DNA of 64,000 bases from Ferrigenium kumadai (GTDB taxonomy: Bacteria; Pseudomonadota; Gammaproteobacteria; Burkholderiales; Gallionellaceae): assembly GCF_018324385.1 (NCBI RefSeq), contig NZ_AP019536.1, positions 1,302,001 to 1,366,000 on the forward strand, given 5' to 3'. Position numbers and translations under genes: made by a program. The notes beneath the pieces are model-generated. The model was not told where the DNA came from. It did not search any database and worked only from the letters and a program-made list of their open reading frames with translations. This document shows, in pieces, positions 27,483 through 37,110 of the stretch (positions within the stretch are counted from its first letter, which is position 1; every line of letters starts with the position of its first letter).

Positions 27483-27559
27483 GGTGGCTGTAGCTCAGTT
27501 GGTAGAGTCCTGGATTGTGATTCCAGTTGTCGTGGGTTCGAGTCCCATCAGCCACCCCA
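27483..27559 (+). tRNA. tRNA-His (anticodon GTG)
   Basis: Acceptor GTGGCTG pairs with CAGCCAC, and the extra 5' G (27483) faces the discriminator C, the tRNA-His identity pair. Anticodon stem CTGGA/TCCAG with loop TTGTGAT; CCA is encoded. Confidence 0.97.
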
Positions 27560-27565
27560 AGTCTC

Positions 27566-27598
27566 AAGGACCAGCAATCGCTGGTCCTTTTTCTTTTT
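27566..27598 (+). terminator. Rho-independent terminator of the tRNA cluster
   Basis: A perfect 10-bp stem AAGGACCAGC / GCTGGTCCTT with loop AATC, followed by a T-rich run (TTTTTCTTTTT). It lies directly behind tRNA-His. Confidence 0.93.
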
Positions 27599-27679
27599 CC
27601 CCGCCGTATAATCCCGCGCAAGCAGTATGTGTTTGCATTGCTGCGCCAATAAAAAAGAATACGTCAGGGAGAAGAGGGT

Positions 27680-29656
27680 ATGGGGTCGTTTCGACAGCGA
27701 TGGTGCGTAAGCATTTTTTCCACATGGATGGTATCCGGCAGCGTTTGGGGGGCTAACTACCCAAGCGAGCAGGATTACCTGCAGGAATTTCCCGTCGTGC
27801 TGAGCGCGTCGCGCTTGGCGCAGCCCATTTCCGAAACCCCTAATGCCATGACCGTGATCGACCACGACATGATCGCAGCCTCAGGTTTCCGCAACATTGC
27901 CGACCTGTTCAAGCTGGTGCCGGGCATGTATGTGAGTTATGCGAATGGCCATACTCCTGTCGTTTCCTATCGCGGGACGACCGACGCCTATGCACGCAGG
28001 ATGCAAGTATTGATCGATGGCCGGACGGTGTATCTGCCGCCTTACGGGACGGTGGACTGGGAGGAATTACCGCTAGACATCGGCGACATCGAACGGATCG
28101 AAGTGGTGCGTGGTCCGTCTGCAGCTTCGCATGGTTCCAATTCGGTACAAGGCGTGATCAGCATCTTCACGCGGCAGGCTTCCGCCTATGACAAAGCCCA
28201 AGTCTCCGTCGGGAAAGGGGATGCTGGAATTTCGGATGTGTCAGCTCGCTTCGGGAATGTGAGCGAGAATTGGGATTACCGGGTCACGCTCGCCTCGCGT
28301 AAGGACAATGGCTTTGACGGCCAGAATGACAGCAGCACGACGCAATTAGTTAACCTCCGGAGCAATTACCGTTTCACCGCCCACGATAGCCTCGATTTGC
28401 AACTGGGGTACAGTGCAAGCTCCCGTGGCATGGGGATTCTCAACCTAACCGCCCCCGGACACGTCAACACCGCTCGCGATATGCAATCTCATTCTGATTT
28501 CCAGCAACTGAATTGGCTACATACAATCGACGGGGACAGCGATGTGCAACTGAGCTACTACCACATACGCCGCAGTGTCGCCGACAATCGCTACACCACC
28601 CCCTTTCCGGTGCAGAATTACTTTATTGCTGACGAAACGCTGATTCATCGTCACGAGCTCGAACTGCAACACACTCTGCTCACTGCGCCGACTAATCGTA
28701 TCGTGTGGGGCTTGGGTATGCGCCGCGATGCGGTAGATTCGGCAAGCAATTTTTCAACTCAGCCAAGATGGCGCGAATACCGCTTGTTTGCCCACGACGA
28801 ATGGCGCACCACACCAAGTGCATTGGTGAATATCGGGGCAATGGTGGAAAAAAATGCGCTGGGACAAACCCGCGTTTCGCCACGAATCGCATATAACCAT
28901 CATTTGTCTCCGCGCCATACGTTGCGCGCCAGCGTATCGGTTGCTTACCGCAATCCCGAAATGGTGGAGGAGTTCGGCGACCGGCGTTTCCGGGTCGGCG
29001 TTGGTCAATTGCAGGAGTTCAAAGCGGCCGGGGGCTTGAGTCCGGAAAGAGCGCTTTCCCGCGAGATTGGCTATGTCGGGCAATTGGACGAAACTGGTTC
29101 GACGATCGACATACGGGCATACCACGACCAAATCAGTAATATCATCTGGGTCGATCCCGTTGTTGTTCCCGGCTCAATCATTCGTTCGAGCAGTTTCAAG
29201 AGTCTCTTCTCCGCCACTTACACTGGTATGGAAACCACATTAAATTACAAGACGGGGGAGGGTAGCAAAGTGACGCTGAATTACGCCCACCAGGTTATCA
29301 GTGCCCGTCCCGCCGGGGTTCCAACACTAGTCCCGATGAGTACCCTGAACAGGTTTGTCGCTGATTTTGGCCTGACCATGCCTTTGAACAGCGCCAGCAT
29401 ATTGTTCTCGCACGATTTTGCCGAAGGAACACAGCTCGGTATCGGTTTCTATCATCAGGACAAAGTCCAGGTGCTGGATGCCGGGCGCCCGCAACCCCTG
29501 ACGCGACGCCTTGATTTGCGAATCGCAAAGCAGTTCGGCGAAGATGGAAAAATTGCCCTCGTGGTTCAGAATGCATTAAGCGATCATTACACTGAGTACA
29601 ATACCGCTATTGTGGGCAAGCGCCGCGCCTACCTGACCGCAACGCTGGAATTCTAG
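27680..29656 (+). CDS. TonB-dependent outer-membrane receptor
   Basis: A 658-residue receptor with signal peptide (to about residue 24, VWGA). A plug domain runs from about 37 to 165 (ISETPNAMTVIDHDMI, IGDIERIEVVRGPSAASHGSNSVQGVISIFT), and then comes a 22-strand-type barrel ending in a C-terminal aromatic (TATLEF). EFPVVLSASR may be the TonB box. Short length and the RMQVLIDGRTVY plug motif fit the cobalamin/colicin-type group rather than large siderophore receptors. A strong AGGGAGAAGAGGG ribosome site precedes ATG 27680. The next two genes follow within 11 bp and by overlap, so the substrate is presumably sensed by that pair. The substrate is unknown. Confidence 0.92.
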   Translation: MGSFRQRWCVSIFSTWMVSGSVWGANYPSEQDYLQEFPVVLSASRLAQPISETPNAMTVIDHDMIAASGFRNIADLFKLVPGMYVSYANGHTPVVSYRGTTDAYARRMQVLIDGRTVYLPPYGTVDWEELPLDIGDIERIEVVRGPSAASHGSNSVQGVISIFTRQASAYDKAQVSVGKGDAGISDVSARFGNVSENWDYRVTLASRKDNGFDGQNDSSTTQLVNLRSNYRFTAHDSLDLQLGYSASSRGMGILNLTAPGHVNTARDMQSHSDFQQLNWLHTIDGDSDVQLSYYHIRRSVADNRYTTPFPVQNYFIADETLIHRHELELQHTLLTAPTNRIVWGLGMRRDAVDSASNFSTQPRWREYRLFAHDEWRTTPSALVNIGAMVEKNALGQTRVSPRIAYNHHLSPRHTLRASVSVAYRNPEMVEEFGDRRFRVGVGQLQEFKAAGGLSPERALSREIGYVGQLDETGSTIDIRAYHDQISNIIWVDPVVVPGSIIRSSSFKSLFSATYTGMETTLNYKTGEGSKVTLNYAHQVISARPAGVPTLVPMSTLNRFVADFGLTMPLNSASILFSHDFAEGTQLGIGFYHQDKVQVLDAGRPQPLTRRLDLRIAKQFGEDGKIALVVQNALSDHYTEYNTAIVGKRRAYLTATLEF

Positions 29657-29667
29657 GAATATTTATC

Positions 29668-30588
29668 TTGCCGCGACTCTTGGCCCCCTTGATTCTGTTG
29701 GTAGCGGCTCTGCTATCGGAATCGTCTTGGGCCGGTGATATGCGCGTGCTTCTGCTGTTGAGCGACAATAGCGCACCGTACCGCTCGTTTTCCCAAACGT
29801 TAAGTCAGTCTTTGCCGCCTTCGTTCAGATTCTTACAGATGCAAGCCGGAGAGGCGAGTTCAACGACTGGACCAGTCGATCTGGTAGTTGCCATCGGCAT
29901 GAAAGCGACGGAAGCAGCCCTGAACAGTTCTAATGGGCCTGTATTAGGGGTCATGATCCATCAAAGAGGGTATGAGTCCTTATTGGAGAGTCTGCCCCCA
30001 CAGAAGGCGGGAAAGGAAACTTCTGCAATCTATCTCAACCAGCCATGGGAACGGCAGTTGGATTTCTTGCAGGCGACCCTTCCAAATCATCTCAGGGTAG
30101 GCCTGTTACATTCCCCGGACACGCACCTCGAACTCCCTGGCTTGCGCAAGAGCTTCACCGAGCGCGGCTTGACACTCATCGCCCAGCCAGTCCGCTCGCC
30201 CGATCTTTTGTTTCCTGCATTGGATGACCTGCTGAACAAGACGGATGTGTTGCTCACCATCCCGGATAACGCGATATACAACACAAGCAACGTTCGCAAC
30301 ATCTTGCTGACCAGTTATCAACATAAGGTGCCGTTGATCGGCATCTCGCAGGCCTATGTGAATGCCGGTGCGCTTTGCGCCATTTTCTCCACGCCGGAGC
30401 AACTCGCCGCGCAGACCGGTGCAGCACTGGTTTACTTTGCAAGGAACAAGCGGTTGCCGGAACCGCACTATCCTGATTTGTACGTTATCGCGCTGAATAA
30501 TCAGGTGGCGCGTTCATTGGGGATTAATCTGCCCTCGCCGGAGGAGATACGTGAACGCATGAATAAAGCAAGGGAGGGAAGACGATGA
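29668..30588 (+). CDS. Periplasmic ABC-type substrate-binding protein (PF04392-like)
   Basis: A 306-residue secreted protein with signal peptide (LILLVAALLSESSWA). The body resembles the ABC_sub_bind family of periplasmic proteins: LVVAIGMKATEAAL, then LGVMIHQRGYESLL, YLNQPWERQLDFLQATLP, DVLLTIPDNAIYN, and PLIGISQAYVNAGAL with STPEQLAAQTG. The start is TTG at 29668 with AGGAAT seven bases before it. No permease or ATPase gene is nearby, so it probably acts as a sensor component. It overlaps the kinase gene by 4 bp and lies 11 bp after the TonB receptor. Confidence 0.83.
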   Translation: MPRLLAPLILLVAALLSESSWAGDMRVLLLLSDNSAPYRSFSQTLSQSLPPSFRFLQMQAGEASSTTGPVDLVVAIGMKATEAALNSSNGPVLGVMIHQRGYESLLESLPPQKAGKETSAIYLNQPWERQLDFLQATLPNHLRVGLLHSPDTHLELPGLRKSFTERGLTLIAQPVRSPDLLFPALDDLLNKTDVLLTIPDNAIYNTSNVRNILLTSYQHKVPLIGISQAYVNAGALCAIFSTPEQLAAQTGAALVYFARNKRLPEPHYPDLYVIALNNQVARSLGINLPSPEEIRERMNKAREGRR

Positions 30589-32567
30589 AACGTTCCGGCA
30601 TCAGTTGGCGCGTGACTCTGATCACAGTGGTTCCATCGCTCATCATGGTAGTCAGTCTGGAGGCATTCTTCCTGTACAGCCGTTTTTCCGATCTGGATCA
30701 GGGGTTGCTGGAACGCGGAAAACTGATTGCGCGCCAACTCGCGTCGAGCAGTGAATATGGCGTTTTCTCCAACAACCGGACATTTTTGCAGAATATCGCC
30801 CACGGCGTTTTGCAACAACCGGATGTGCGTGGACTGGTTGTCCTGAATTCAGCCTCGGAGACATTGGTTAGCGCAGGGGTGTTTTCCAGTTCCCTCAGGA
30901 ATGCCGAATACGCCGATGCGCAGTCAGCACCATCGCAGACTCATACGCTCCACGAAGAAGTAAGCCTGCTGAACCCGATAAGCAGCAGCAAGGAAAGTCT
31001 ATGGGTCTATCAACCGATCATTCCTGCCCAAGTCGCTCTGGATGATTTCGAGGGGAAGTCGAACATCCAGCAAACGGGCGGGGTGATCGTCGAAATGAGC
31101 AAACTTCAAACCGAGCAGTCCAAGATGCACATGCTTTGGTATACGGTGCTCGCGACCACCCTGTTTTTGGTATTTTCCCTTTATCTTGTTTATCTGGCCA
31201 GCCGCAGCATCACTTATCCCATACGCAGGCTGAGCAACACAGTGCAGGCGATAGGCGAAGGCAATCTCGATGCCCGCGTTTTTTTGCGAACTGGCGTCAA
31301 TGAATTGGGGACGCTGGCCCAGGGCTTGAATAAAATGGCTGAGCAACTGCAGCAAGAGCGCGCCATCTTGCATCAGCGCATAGCAGAAGCGACTCAGGCG
31401 CTGCGAGCCAAGAAAGAAGAGGCGGAGCGTGCCAGTCACGACAAAAGCCGCTTTCTGGCGGTTGCCAGCCATGACCTGCGCCAGCCGCTGCATGCCTTGG
31501 GCTTGTATGTCGCCGAATTGCAACGCAAGGTGTCCGGTGCCGAGCAACAGCATCTGGCTGGACAAATCGAGCATTCTATCGAGGCGCTTTCCACGCTGTT
31601 GAATGCCTTGCTCGACATTTCCAAGCTGGATGCCGGTGTGGTCGTGCCGCAGATTCAAACCTGCGATGTGAGCGCCATACTGGATCGGGTCAGTGCGGAT
31701 TATCAGATGCTAGCCAGCATCAAAAATATCCGCCTCATCGTCCAGCCGTTTTCCGGCTATATCACCAGTGACCCCATGCTGCTGGAGCGTGTCCTGATGA
31801 ATCTGGTAAGCAATGCGGTGCGCTACACTTATCAGAATGGCTGCGTCATGGTCGCTTGCCGCCGACGCGGTCGATTCTTGCGCATCGAGGTACGCGACAA
31901 TGGTGTCGGTATATCCAATACCGACCAGGAAAACATCTTCCGCGAGTTCTTCCAGTTGGCACAACCGCAACTGGACGCAAACAAGGGACTGGGGCTGGGA
32001 TTGTCCATCGTGGATCGTCTGGTGAAATTGCTTGGACACCGCATTGAGCTTCGTTCCGCGCTCGGCAAAGGATCAGTATTCGCCTTGGACGTGCCGCTCG
32101 CACCACACTCTGCCAAACTGCCCGTGGTTACAGCTCCGCCACCATCCGACCCCGATCCGGAATTCGAGGTGTCGCCTTTGACCGGGAAACGGTTGCTGGT
32201 CGTCGACGATGATGCCCTGGTGCTTTCCAGCACTTCCAGCATCCTGGCCTCATGGGGTTGCGAGGTCAGTACGGCAGCATCATTAACGCAGGCAAGGCAA
32301 CTCCTGCGAGAGGGCAATACCTGGGATCTCATCATCACCGACTATCAACTGGACAATGAAGGAAGTGGCATTGATGTCGTTGCGTTGATACGCCAGCATC
32401 ATGCCAAGCAGATTCCCTGCATCTTGATCAGCGGCGACATAGGCCCGGCCGTATTGAAGCTGGCCAGTGTGGGGGGGCATCATTTACTGCATAAGCCGGT
32501 TCGCCCGGCCAAGCTCAGGTCACTGGTTGTTTATCTTCTGGAAACAGCTACTCCGGTGGCGGCTTGA
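30585..32567 (+). CDS. Membrane-bound hybrid sensor histidine kinase with receiver domain
   Basis: A 660-residue protein: a membrane helix near 10-30, a periplasmic sensor of about 150 residues, a second helix near 185-208, HAMP, and a coiled coil (about 260-290). Then come HisKA with ASHDLRQPLHAL (phospho-His near 296), HATPase_c with NLVSNAVRYT, RDNGVGI and NKGLGLGLSIV, and a C-terminal receiver (LLVVDDD, IITDYQL with Asp near 586, HKPVRPAKL). A separate DNA-binding regulator is not adjacent. The ATGA overlap with the binding-protein gene suggests that the periplasmic protein feeds the sensor. Confidence 0.92.
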   Translation: MKRSGISWRVTLITVVPSLIMVVSLEAFFLYSRFSDLDQGLLERGKLIARQLASSSEYGVFSNNRTFLQNIAHGVLQQPDVRGLVVLNSASETLVSAGVFSSSLRNAEYADAQSAPSQTHTLHEEVSLLNPISSSKESLWVYQPIIPAQVALDDFEGKSNIQQTGGVIVEMSKLQTEQSKMHMLWYTVLATTLFLVFSLYLVYLASRSITYPIRRLSNTVQAIGEGNLDARVFLRTGVNELGTLAQGLNKMAEQLQQERAILHQRIAEATQALRAKKEEAERASHDKSRFLAVASHDLRQPLHALGLYVAELQRKVSGAEQQHLAGQIEHSIEALSTLLNALLDISKLDAGVVVPQIQTCDVSAILDRVSADYQMLASIKNIRLIVQPFSGYITSDPMLLERVLMNLVSNAVRYTYQNGCVMVACRRRGRFLRIEVRDNGVGISNTDQENIFREFFQLAQPQLDANKGLGLGLSIVDRLVKLLGHRIELRSALGKGSVFALDVPLAPHSAKLPVVTAPPPSDPDPEFEVSPLTGKRLLVVDDDALVLSSTSSILASWGCEVSTAASLTQARQLLREGNTWDLIITDYQLDNEGSGIDVVALIRQHHAKQIPCILISGDIGPAVLKLASVGGHHLLHKPVRPAKLRSLVVYLLETATPVAA

Positions 32568-32589
32568 GGGGTTTTGATGACTACTGCTA

Positions 32590-33366
32590 TCAATCCGCAA
32601 AAGTGAATTCCGCCAAGAGCATATGATGGTCGGATGCCATGGTGGGTATGACGGCGTGCCGAACCGGCGACAGATGGCGATTGTAGAAAATATGATCGAG
32701 AACATAGGGGCGTCGGCGCCACGTGACCTCGTGCGTTTGTACAGCATGGTAACCGGCCTCGGCAAACTGCCTAACCAGTGAGTCATGCTTGCTGACGTTA
32801 AAGTCTCCACCAAGGAGCGTTGGGCCGCCGGAGTGGCGGCGCATCTGTTCAATAACGAGTTGGCGCTGGTCTGAATGATGCTCGCTGGACGAGTTCAGCA
32901 TAAAAAACGCCAGCAGGTGTGTATTGAAAAGCTGGAGTTCATGTCCGGCTATCCTGGTTTTTGCGCCAATGAGCAGGCGGTCGGTAGGGGTTTTTTGTTC
33001 TCCCGCGAATTCGAATTCGATCGGCGGAGACGGCAAGTGACGCGTTGAGGTATCGAATAAAGGGGTCTTCGAAAAAATGGCGAGTCCTATGCCAAATGGC
33101 AACTCACGCGGGTCTGCCTTCGGGTAGGAAAAAAAGCCATGATAACCATCCAGAGACTTGCTCAAATAGGTGTAATTGGGGGGCGGATACGGTTGTGCGC
33201 CGCCCGGCATGGCATGCTCCACCTCCTGAAGCAACACGATATCGGCATCATGGCTGCGAATTTCTGCGAGGGTCCGCTCAATATCGACGGGTGCGCCATC
33301 CGGATCAGCATCGTCCCATACTTGACCGAATTGCATATTGAACTGCAGTACCTTGAACGTGCTCAT
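32590..33366 (-). CDS. Endonuclease/exonuclease/phosphatase-family hydrolase
   Basis: A 258-residue protein with the EEP-fold catalytic blocks: LQFNMQF (Asn9), IVLLQEVE (metal Glu), NTHLLAF, LLGGDFNV and the C-terminal SDHHMLLAEF His. There is no signal peptide, so it is cytosolic. Such enzymes cut phosphodiester or phosphoester bonds in nucleic acids, phospholipids or phosphoinositides, and the substrate cannot be told from sequence. It is convergent with the kinase gene. Confidence 0.88.
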   Translation of the reverse strand: MSTFKVLQFNMQFGQVWDDADPDGAPVDIERTLAEIRSHDADIVLLQEVEHAMPGGAQPYPPPNYTYLSKSLDGYHGFFSYPKADPRELPFGIGLAIFSKTPLFDTSTRHLPSPPIEFEFAGEQKTPTDRLLIGAKTRIAGHELQLFNTHLLAFFMLNSSSEHHSDQRQLVIEQMRRHSGGPTLLGGDFNVSKHDSLVRQFAEAGYHAVQTHEVTWRRRPYVLDHIFYNRHLSPVRHAVIPTMASDHHMLLAEFTFAD

Positions 33367-33504
33367 AAATTGGGTAGTTCACATGTGATTTTTTATTTAT
33401 TCGTGTGCAGCTCGTGGTGCCGACGCAAGAGTAACTTCATAAAAATTGAAAAGCAAGAATAGGCATAAATATGCGCACATCCTGTGCCCAGTAACCCGAT
33501 ATTA

Positions 33505-33532
33505 ATTTGACATAATATACATTATGCGAATA
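33505..33532 (-). other. dif: dif site for XerCD chromosome-dimer resolution
   Basis: On the plus strand the XerD-type arm ATTTGACATAA (33505-33515), the 6-bp centre TATACA (33516-33521) and the XerC-type arm TTATGCGAATA (33522-33532) form a 28-bp site. Read on the minus strand, it agrees with the E. coli dif sequence as I remember it at 24 of 28 positions: the centre is identical, and the only change in the XerD arm is T to C. It lies in an AT-rich non-coding gap as dif sites do. XerC/XerD genes are not in this window. If right, it places the window at the replication terminus. Confidence 0.88.
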
Positions 33533-33553
33533 TTTCAAAGTAAAACTCCGTTC

Positions 33554-33688
33554 GCTTTTCCACAAAATCGCTGATTGCCTCTCCCATCAATTAGCTGATC
33601 GCCGAATGGCTGCTGGCTGTATGTATATCGTACGACTAGGCAGCTTGCTGTGGCCCCTGCTAAAAAATGAGAGCTTTTCCACAGAATC
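33554..33688 (+). repeat. Direct repeat pair resembling DnaA boxes near dif
   Basis: GCTTTTCCACAAAATC (33554-33569) and GCTTTTCCACAGAATC (33673-33688) match at 15 of 16 positions, 119 bp apart in the same direction. Each contains TTTTCCACA, one change from the DnaA box TTATCCACA. Function unknown. Confidence 0.5.
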
Positions 33689-33798
33689 AGGGGGATAACC
33701 AAGCGTTTCACGGCTCGAACTTAAGGTGGGGAAAGGCTGTAGTTAGTCACGCTGAAAAATTAGGCAGCATGTTTCACGACCATTTTTTCATCGCCACA

Positions 33799-35301
33799 TC
33801 AGAAGAGCTGACAAAGGCGATTGTGGTCTGCGGACATCTTTGCCAATGTTTGCGTAAATTCCGGGCGAACCTGATCCCAGGAAAAGCGCCATTCCCAGTT
33901 TCCGGACGGCTCTCCCGGAAAGTTCATGCGATGTTCGCTGGACAGTCCTAGTACATCTTGCATGGGATAGACAACCGTATTGGCCGCGGAGTTGGAAAGC
34001 GCACGCATCATGTCCCAGTGGATCGCCTGACCGTCGCTTTTCAGGTAATGCTGTGCAAAAGTCTTTTCCCTGTCAGACACCGAATTCCACCATCCCAAGG
34101 CCGTGTCATTGTCGTGAGTGCCGGTATATGCGACTGCATTGGGTACATAATGATGCGGCAAAAAATGGTGCCCCTCTCCCTCGGAGAACGCGAACTGCAG
34201 GATGCGCATGCCGGGCAACTTGAATCGATCACGAAGCTCGATTACGTCCGGAGTGATCAACCCCAGGTCTTCCGCAATGATGGGAAGTTGCGGAATGGCC
34301 TTTTTCAAGGCATTGAACAGCTTTTCCCCAGGACCCGGCACCCACTTTCCGCCGATAGCGTTGGGCGCATTGGCCGGAATTCCCCAGCAGGCGGCAAAGC
34401 CACGAAAATGATCGATACGGACCAGGTCAGCGAACTTCAGCGCGTGTCGCAGGCGCGCCACCCACCAGGCATAGCCGTTTGTTTCGTGCATGTCCCAGCG
34501 ATAGAGCGGATTTCCCCAAAATTGTCCTGTTTCGCTGAAATAGTCGGGCGGCACTCCCGCGACAATCGAGGGTCGGCCGTTCTCGTCCAGTTCGAATAAT
34601 TCCTGATGCGCCCACACGTCTGCGCTTTGATAAGCGACAAATATCGGCACGTCGCCAATGATCCGGATGCCATGGGCATTGGCGTACTTCTTCAAACCCA
34701 GCCATTGACGCGAGAAACACCACTGGCAGAATTTCCAGAAGCCCACTTCATCGGCACTATCCTTTGCCATACTGCGCAAAGCATCCGGATGACGGTGTGC
34801 CAACTCAGCCGGCCAGTAGCTCCATTCGAGCCAATTCTGGTGTTGGGCGATCGTCATGAACAGCGCATAGTCTTCAAGCCACTCGCTTTCGGCGCGGCAA
34901 AATTCGTCATACGCCTTGCGCATCGTTTCATTACCAAGTGCGAAGAAACGTACTGCAGCGCGCCGCAGCCGTTCCATGCGGAATGACCGCAACAGGCCGA
35001 AATCGATCTTGTCGGAGCGGAACTCAGGATGAGGGATCAGATCATCCTGATCGAGCCAGCCCTGCCCTGCCAGCTCTGCGATATCGATAAGAAGGATATT
35101 GCCGGCGAAAGCGGAACTGCTCATGTACGGCGAATTGCCCGGCCCGATCTCACCGAGCGGCAGAATCTGCCAATAGGTTTGGCCTGCGCTCTTCAGCCAG
35201 TCAACAAACTGGTACGCATCCGCCCCCAAATCCCCGGCGCCAAATTTACCGGGAAGCGACGTAGGATGAAGCAATATGCCGCTGGCGCGCTTGGTTAGCA
35301 T
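33799..35301 (-). CDS. malQ: 4-alpha-glucanotransferase (amylomaltase)
   Basis: A 500-residue GH77 enzyme that transfers alpha-1,4-glucan chains between maltooligosaccharides. The start SGILLHPTSLPG and YWQILPLGEIGPGNSPYMSSSAFAGN are diagnostic. The catalytic nucleophile Asp (VRIDHFRGF), acid/base Glu (IAEDLG) and third Asp (THDNDTALGW) are all present. Length is normal. It is the last gene of a leftward alpha-glucan group with the GH57 enzyme and glgC, 51 bp after the former. Confidence 0.96.
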   Translation of the reverse strand: MLTKRASGILLHPTSLPGKFGAGDLGADAYQFVDWLKSAGQTYWQILPLGEIGPGNSPYMSSSAFAGNILLIDIAELAGQGWLDQDDLIPHPEFRSDKIDFGLLRSFRMERLRRAAVRFFALGNETMRKAYDEFCRAESEWLEDYALFMTIAQHQNWLEWSYWPAELAHRHPDALRSMAKDSADEVGFWKFCQWCFSRQWLGLKKYANAHGIRIIGDVPIFVAYQSADVWAHQELFELDENGRPSIVAGVPPDYFSETGQFWGNPLYRWDMHETNGYAWWVARLRHALKFADLVRIDHFRGFAACWGIPANAPNAIGGKWVPGPGEKLFNALKKAIPQLPIIAEDLGLITPDVIELRDRFKLPGMRILQFAFSEGEGHHFLPHHYVPNAVAYTGTHDNDTALGWWNSVSDREKTFAQHYLKSDGQAIHWDMMRALSNSAANTVVYPMQDVLGLSSEHRMNFPGEPSGNWEWRFSWDQVRPEFTQTLAKMSADHNRLCQLF

Positions 35302-35352
35302 GGTCGAGGTATTATCATGGCTGGACGAACCCGTTTTCGCGGGCGGAAAAGT

Positions 35353-37110
35353 CTATTCGGATGACCGGCGCATTGCCCCGCCCGCTTCGGGTGTGCCGCT
35401 CCCCTGGCTGATCGGCTCCGCCAGATTCTGTGGCGGGGGCAGTTTCAACAGACGGTACAGTTCGGTCAGGTTGTGGCGGAACAGACGGTCGAAACTGGCT
35501 ACCGCGTGCGATGGGTTGTAGTCGCCGAACCACCAGAACCAGTCGGAGCTTTCGCAGGAACACAGCTGCTTCTCGGCTGCCGCCTGTTCGACCGGGTCGA
35601 GTCGCCCGCTGGCCATCACCATGTCGTAACTTTGCTTAGCCACGCACAGTAGATCCCAAGCGCGATTCTTGTCCTTGGAACCGATCCAGGTCGAGAAATC
35701 GCCGTACACCCAGCTGCCAGCCACGATGCCCGGCAGTCTACCCATCTGCGCGCTATCCGGGCGAGCCGGACTCTGTTTCAGGTAATCGCTGTAGGTGCTG
35801 GTGTGTATGTATTGGTGCGATTCAAGTTCGGTATACAGATCATCGAGGAAATAAAAACCGTTGTATGGGTAGTATTCCCAGGCATTTTCGCCATCCAGGA
35901 TGACGCTGACGATGGGCGTTTCCCTTTCCGGCGCATGCCTGGCGATTCCCTCGATCTGTTCGATGAAATTGCGCGCCGCATCCTTGCCATGCCAGCGCGA
36001 ATATTCGAAACCGATGAGGTCGGACAGGCGGTCATCGCGAAAAAAACAGGTCAAACCCTCAGCCCCGCTTTCCATCTGGTAGGGGCGGTACAAGTATTGC
36101 CCGCGATCGGAAACGCTTTGCCGATGCTGGTGCAGGCTGTTCGCCAACACCCCCTCCCCGCTGGCCGCCCAACGGCACCCTTCACCCGCCAACACGTCCA
36201 GCGTGGCGGTCGAGATCGAGCCTTCGGCCGGCCACATGCCTTCTGGCTCATTGCCGAACCTTGCTGCATGACTCTGTTTTGCCCTGGTGACATGCGCCGC
36301 AACGCGTCCTCTGCCACCCGGATAACACGGGGATTGCGGCAATGGCGCATTCGGCATGGCTTCTTTGGCACTGGCGAAATTGATCAGCAGCGGTGCCAGC
36401 GGATGATAGTGCGGGGTCGCCGAAATCTCGATCTGCCCGGACTCCGCCAGCTTGCGGTAGCGCGGGATGATGCCACCGATCAACTCGCCTATCAGCGAGA
36501 ACAGATTCCGGCGATCCTCGATGCTGAAGCATTCCGCCTTGCTCATCAGTTGCACCACGAGATCGTTTTCGCGGCGTACGCTTTCGCCGCACCACGCCAA
36601 GTGATACCAGGTCAGCAAGTCCGCCATGAATTGGCCCGATAGATAAGACAAGGCGGGTTCCCCATCGGCCTGCAATCGGTTGAACAGCTCCCACAGCCGC
36701 TTGTATGCCGGATAGGGCGAGATCATCTTGGTATGGTTGCTGCGGAAGCAGGCATCAAGCACATGTTGCCGCTCTTCGGCAGAGAACGCATCGGTGTTCT
36801 CGTGCGCCAGCAGGCGCAGCAACGGGTCGCGCAACTTGCCCGTGGCGAACTGGTCCGCATAGTCTTCCAGTTGGTCGAGCAACACCGGCACGAAATTCAC
36901 CACGGCATGTACCTTGGGATGGCGCTCCAGGTGATAGGCCATGTCGGTGTAGTCCTTGATGGCGTGCAGGTAGGTCCATGGCAGCAGGAAATCGCCGGTG
37001 GAATAGTCGCGGTAGTCCGGCTGGTGCATATGCCAGAGAAGGACCAGGTCGACGTTTTTCTTTTGCGCAGCAGAAGGGACGCCACCCGACGGCGGAGGAA
37101 ATGGCGTCAT
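35353..37110 (-). CDS. GH57 glycoside hydrolase (alpha-amylase/glucanotransferase-type)
   Basis: A 585-residue GH57 enzyme. [11 protein letters not shown] near residue 28 is the first conserved region of the family, and GMWPAEGS holds the catalytic glutamate, followed by [21 protein letters not shown] and [16 protein letters not shown] are the later family blocks. There is no signal peptide, so it acts on internal glucan. Substrate could be amylose, glycogen or maltooligosaccharides. The gene overlaps glgC by 4 bp, placing it in glycogen turnover. Confidence 0.9.
   Translation of the reverse strand: MTPFPPPSGGVPSAAQKKNVDLVLLWHMHQPDYRDYSTGDFLLPWTYLHAIKDYTDMAYHLERHPKVHAVVNFVPVLLDQLEDYADQFATGKLRDPLLRLLAHENTDAFSAEERQHVLDACFRSNHTKMISPYPAYKRLWELFNRLQADGEPALSYLSGQFMADLLTWYHLAWCGESVRRENDLVVQLMSKAECFSIEDRRNLFSLIGELIGGIIPRYRKLAESGQIEISATPHYHPLAPLLINFASAKEAMPNAPLPQSPCYPGGRGRVAAHVTRAKQSHAARFGNEPEGMWPAEGSISTATLDVLAGEGCRWAASGEGVLANSLHQHRQSVSDRGQYLYRPYQMESGAEGLTCFFRDDRLSDLIGFEYSRWHGKDAARNFIEQIEGIARHAPERETPIVSVILDGENAWEYYPYNGFYFLDDLYTELESHQYIHTSTYSDYLKQSPARPDSAQMGRLPGIVAGSWVYGDFSTWIGSKDKNRAWDLLCVAKQSYDMVMASGRLDPVEQAAAEKQLCSCESSDWFWWFGDYNPSHAVASFDRLFRHNLTELYRLLKLPPPQNLAEPISQGSGTPEAGGAMRRSSE

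Larger units (their letters stand above)
33367..33798. other. AT-rich terminus-type intergenic region
   Basis: This 432-bp gap between two convergent-facing units contains no recognisable gene. It carries the dif-like site at 33505-33532 and a pair of near-DnaA-box repeats at 33554 and 33673, listed separately. Base composition is clearly more AT-rich than the coding neighbours. Confidence 0.7.

Noticed and set aside
33667-33951. Plus-strand frame of 94 codons after the dif region
   Set aside because: No ribosome site, runs into the antisense of malQ, no recognisable domain.
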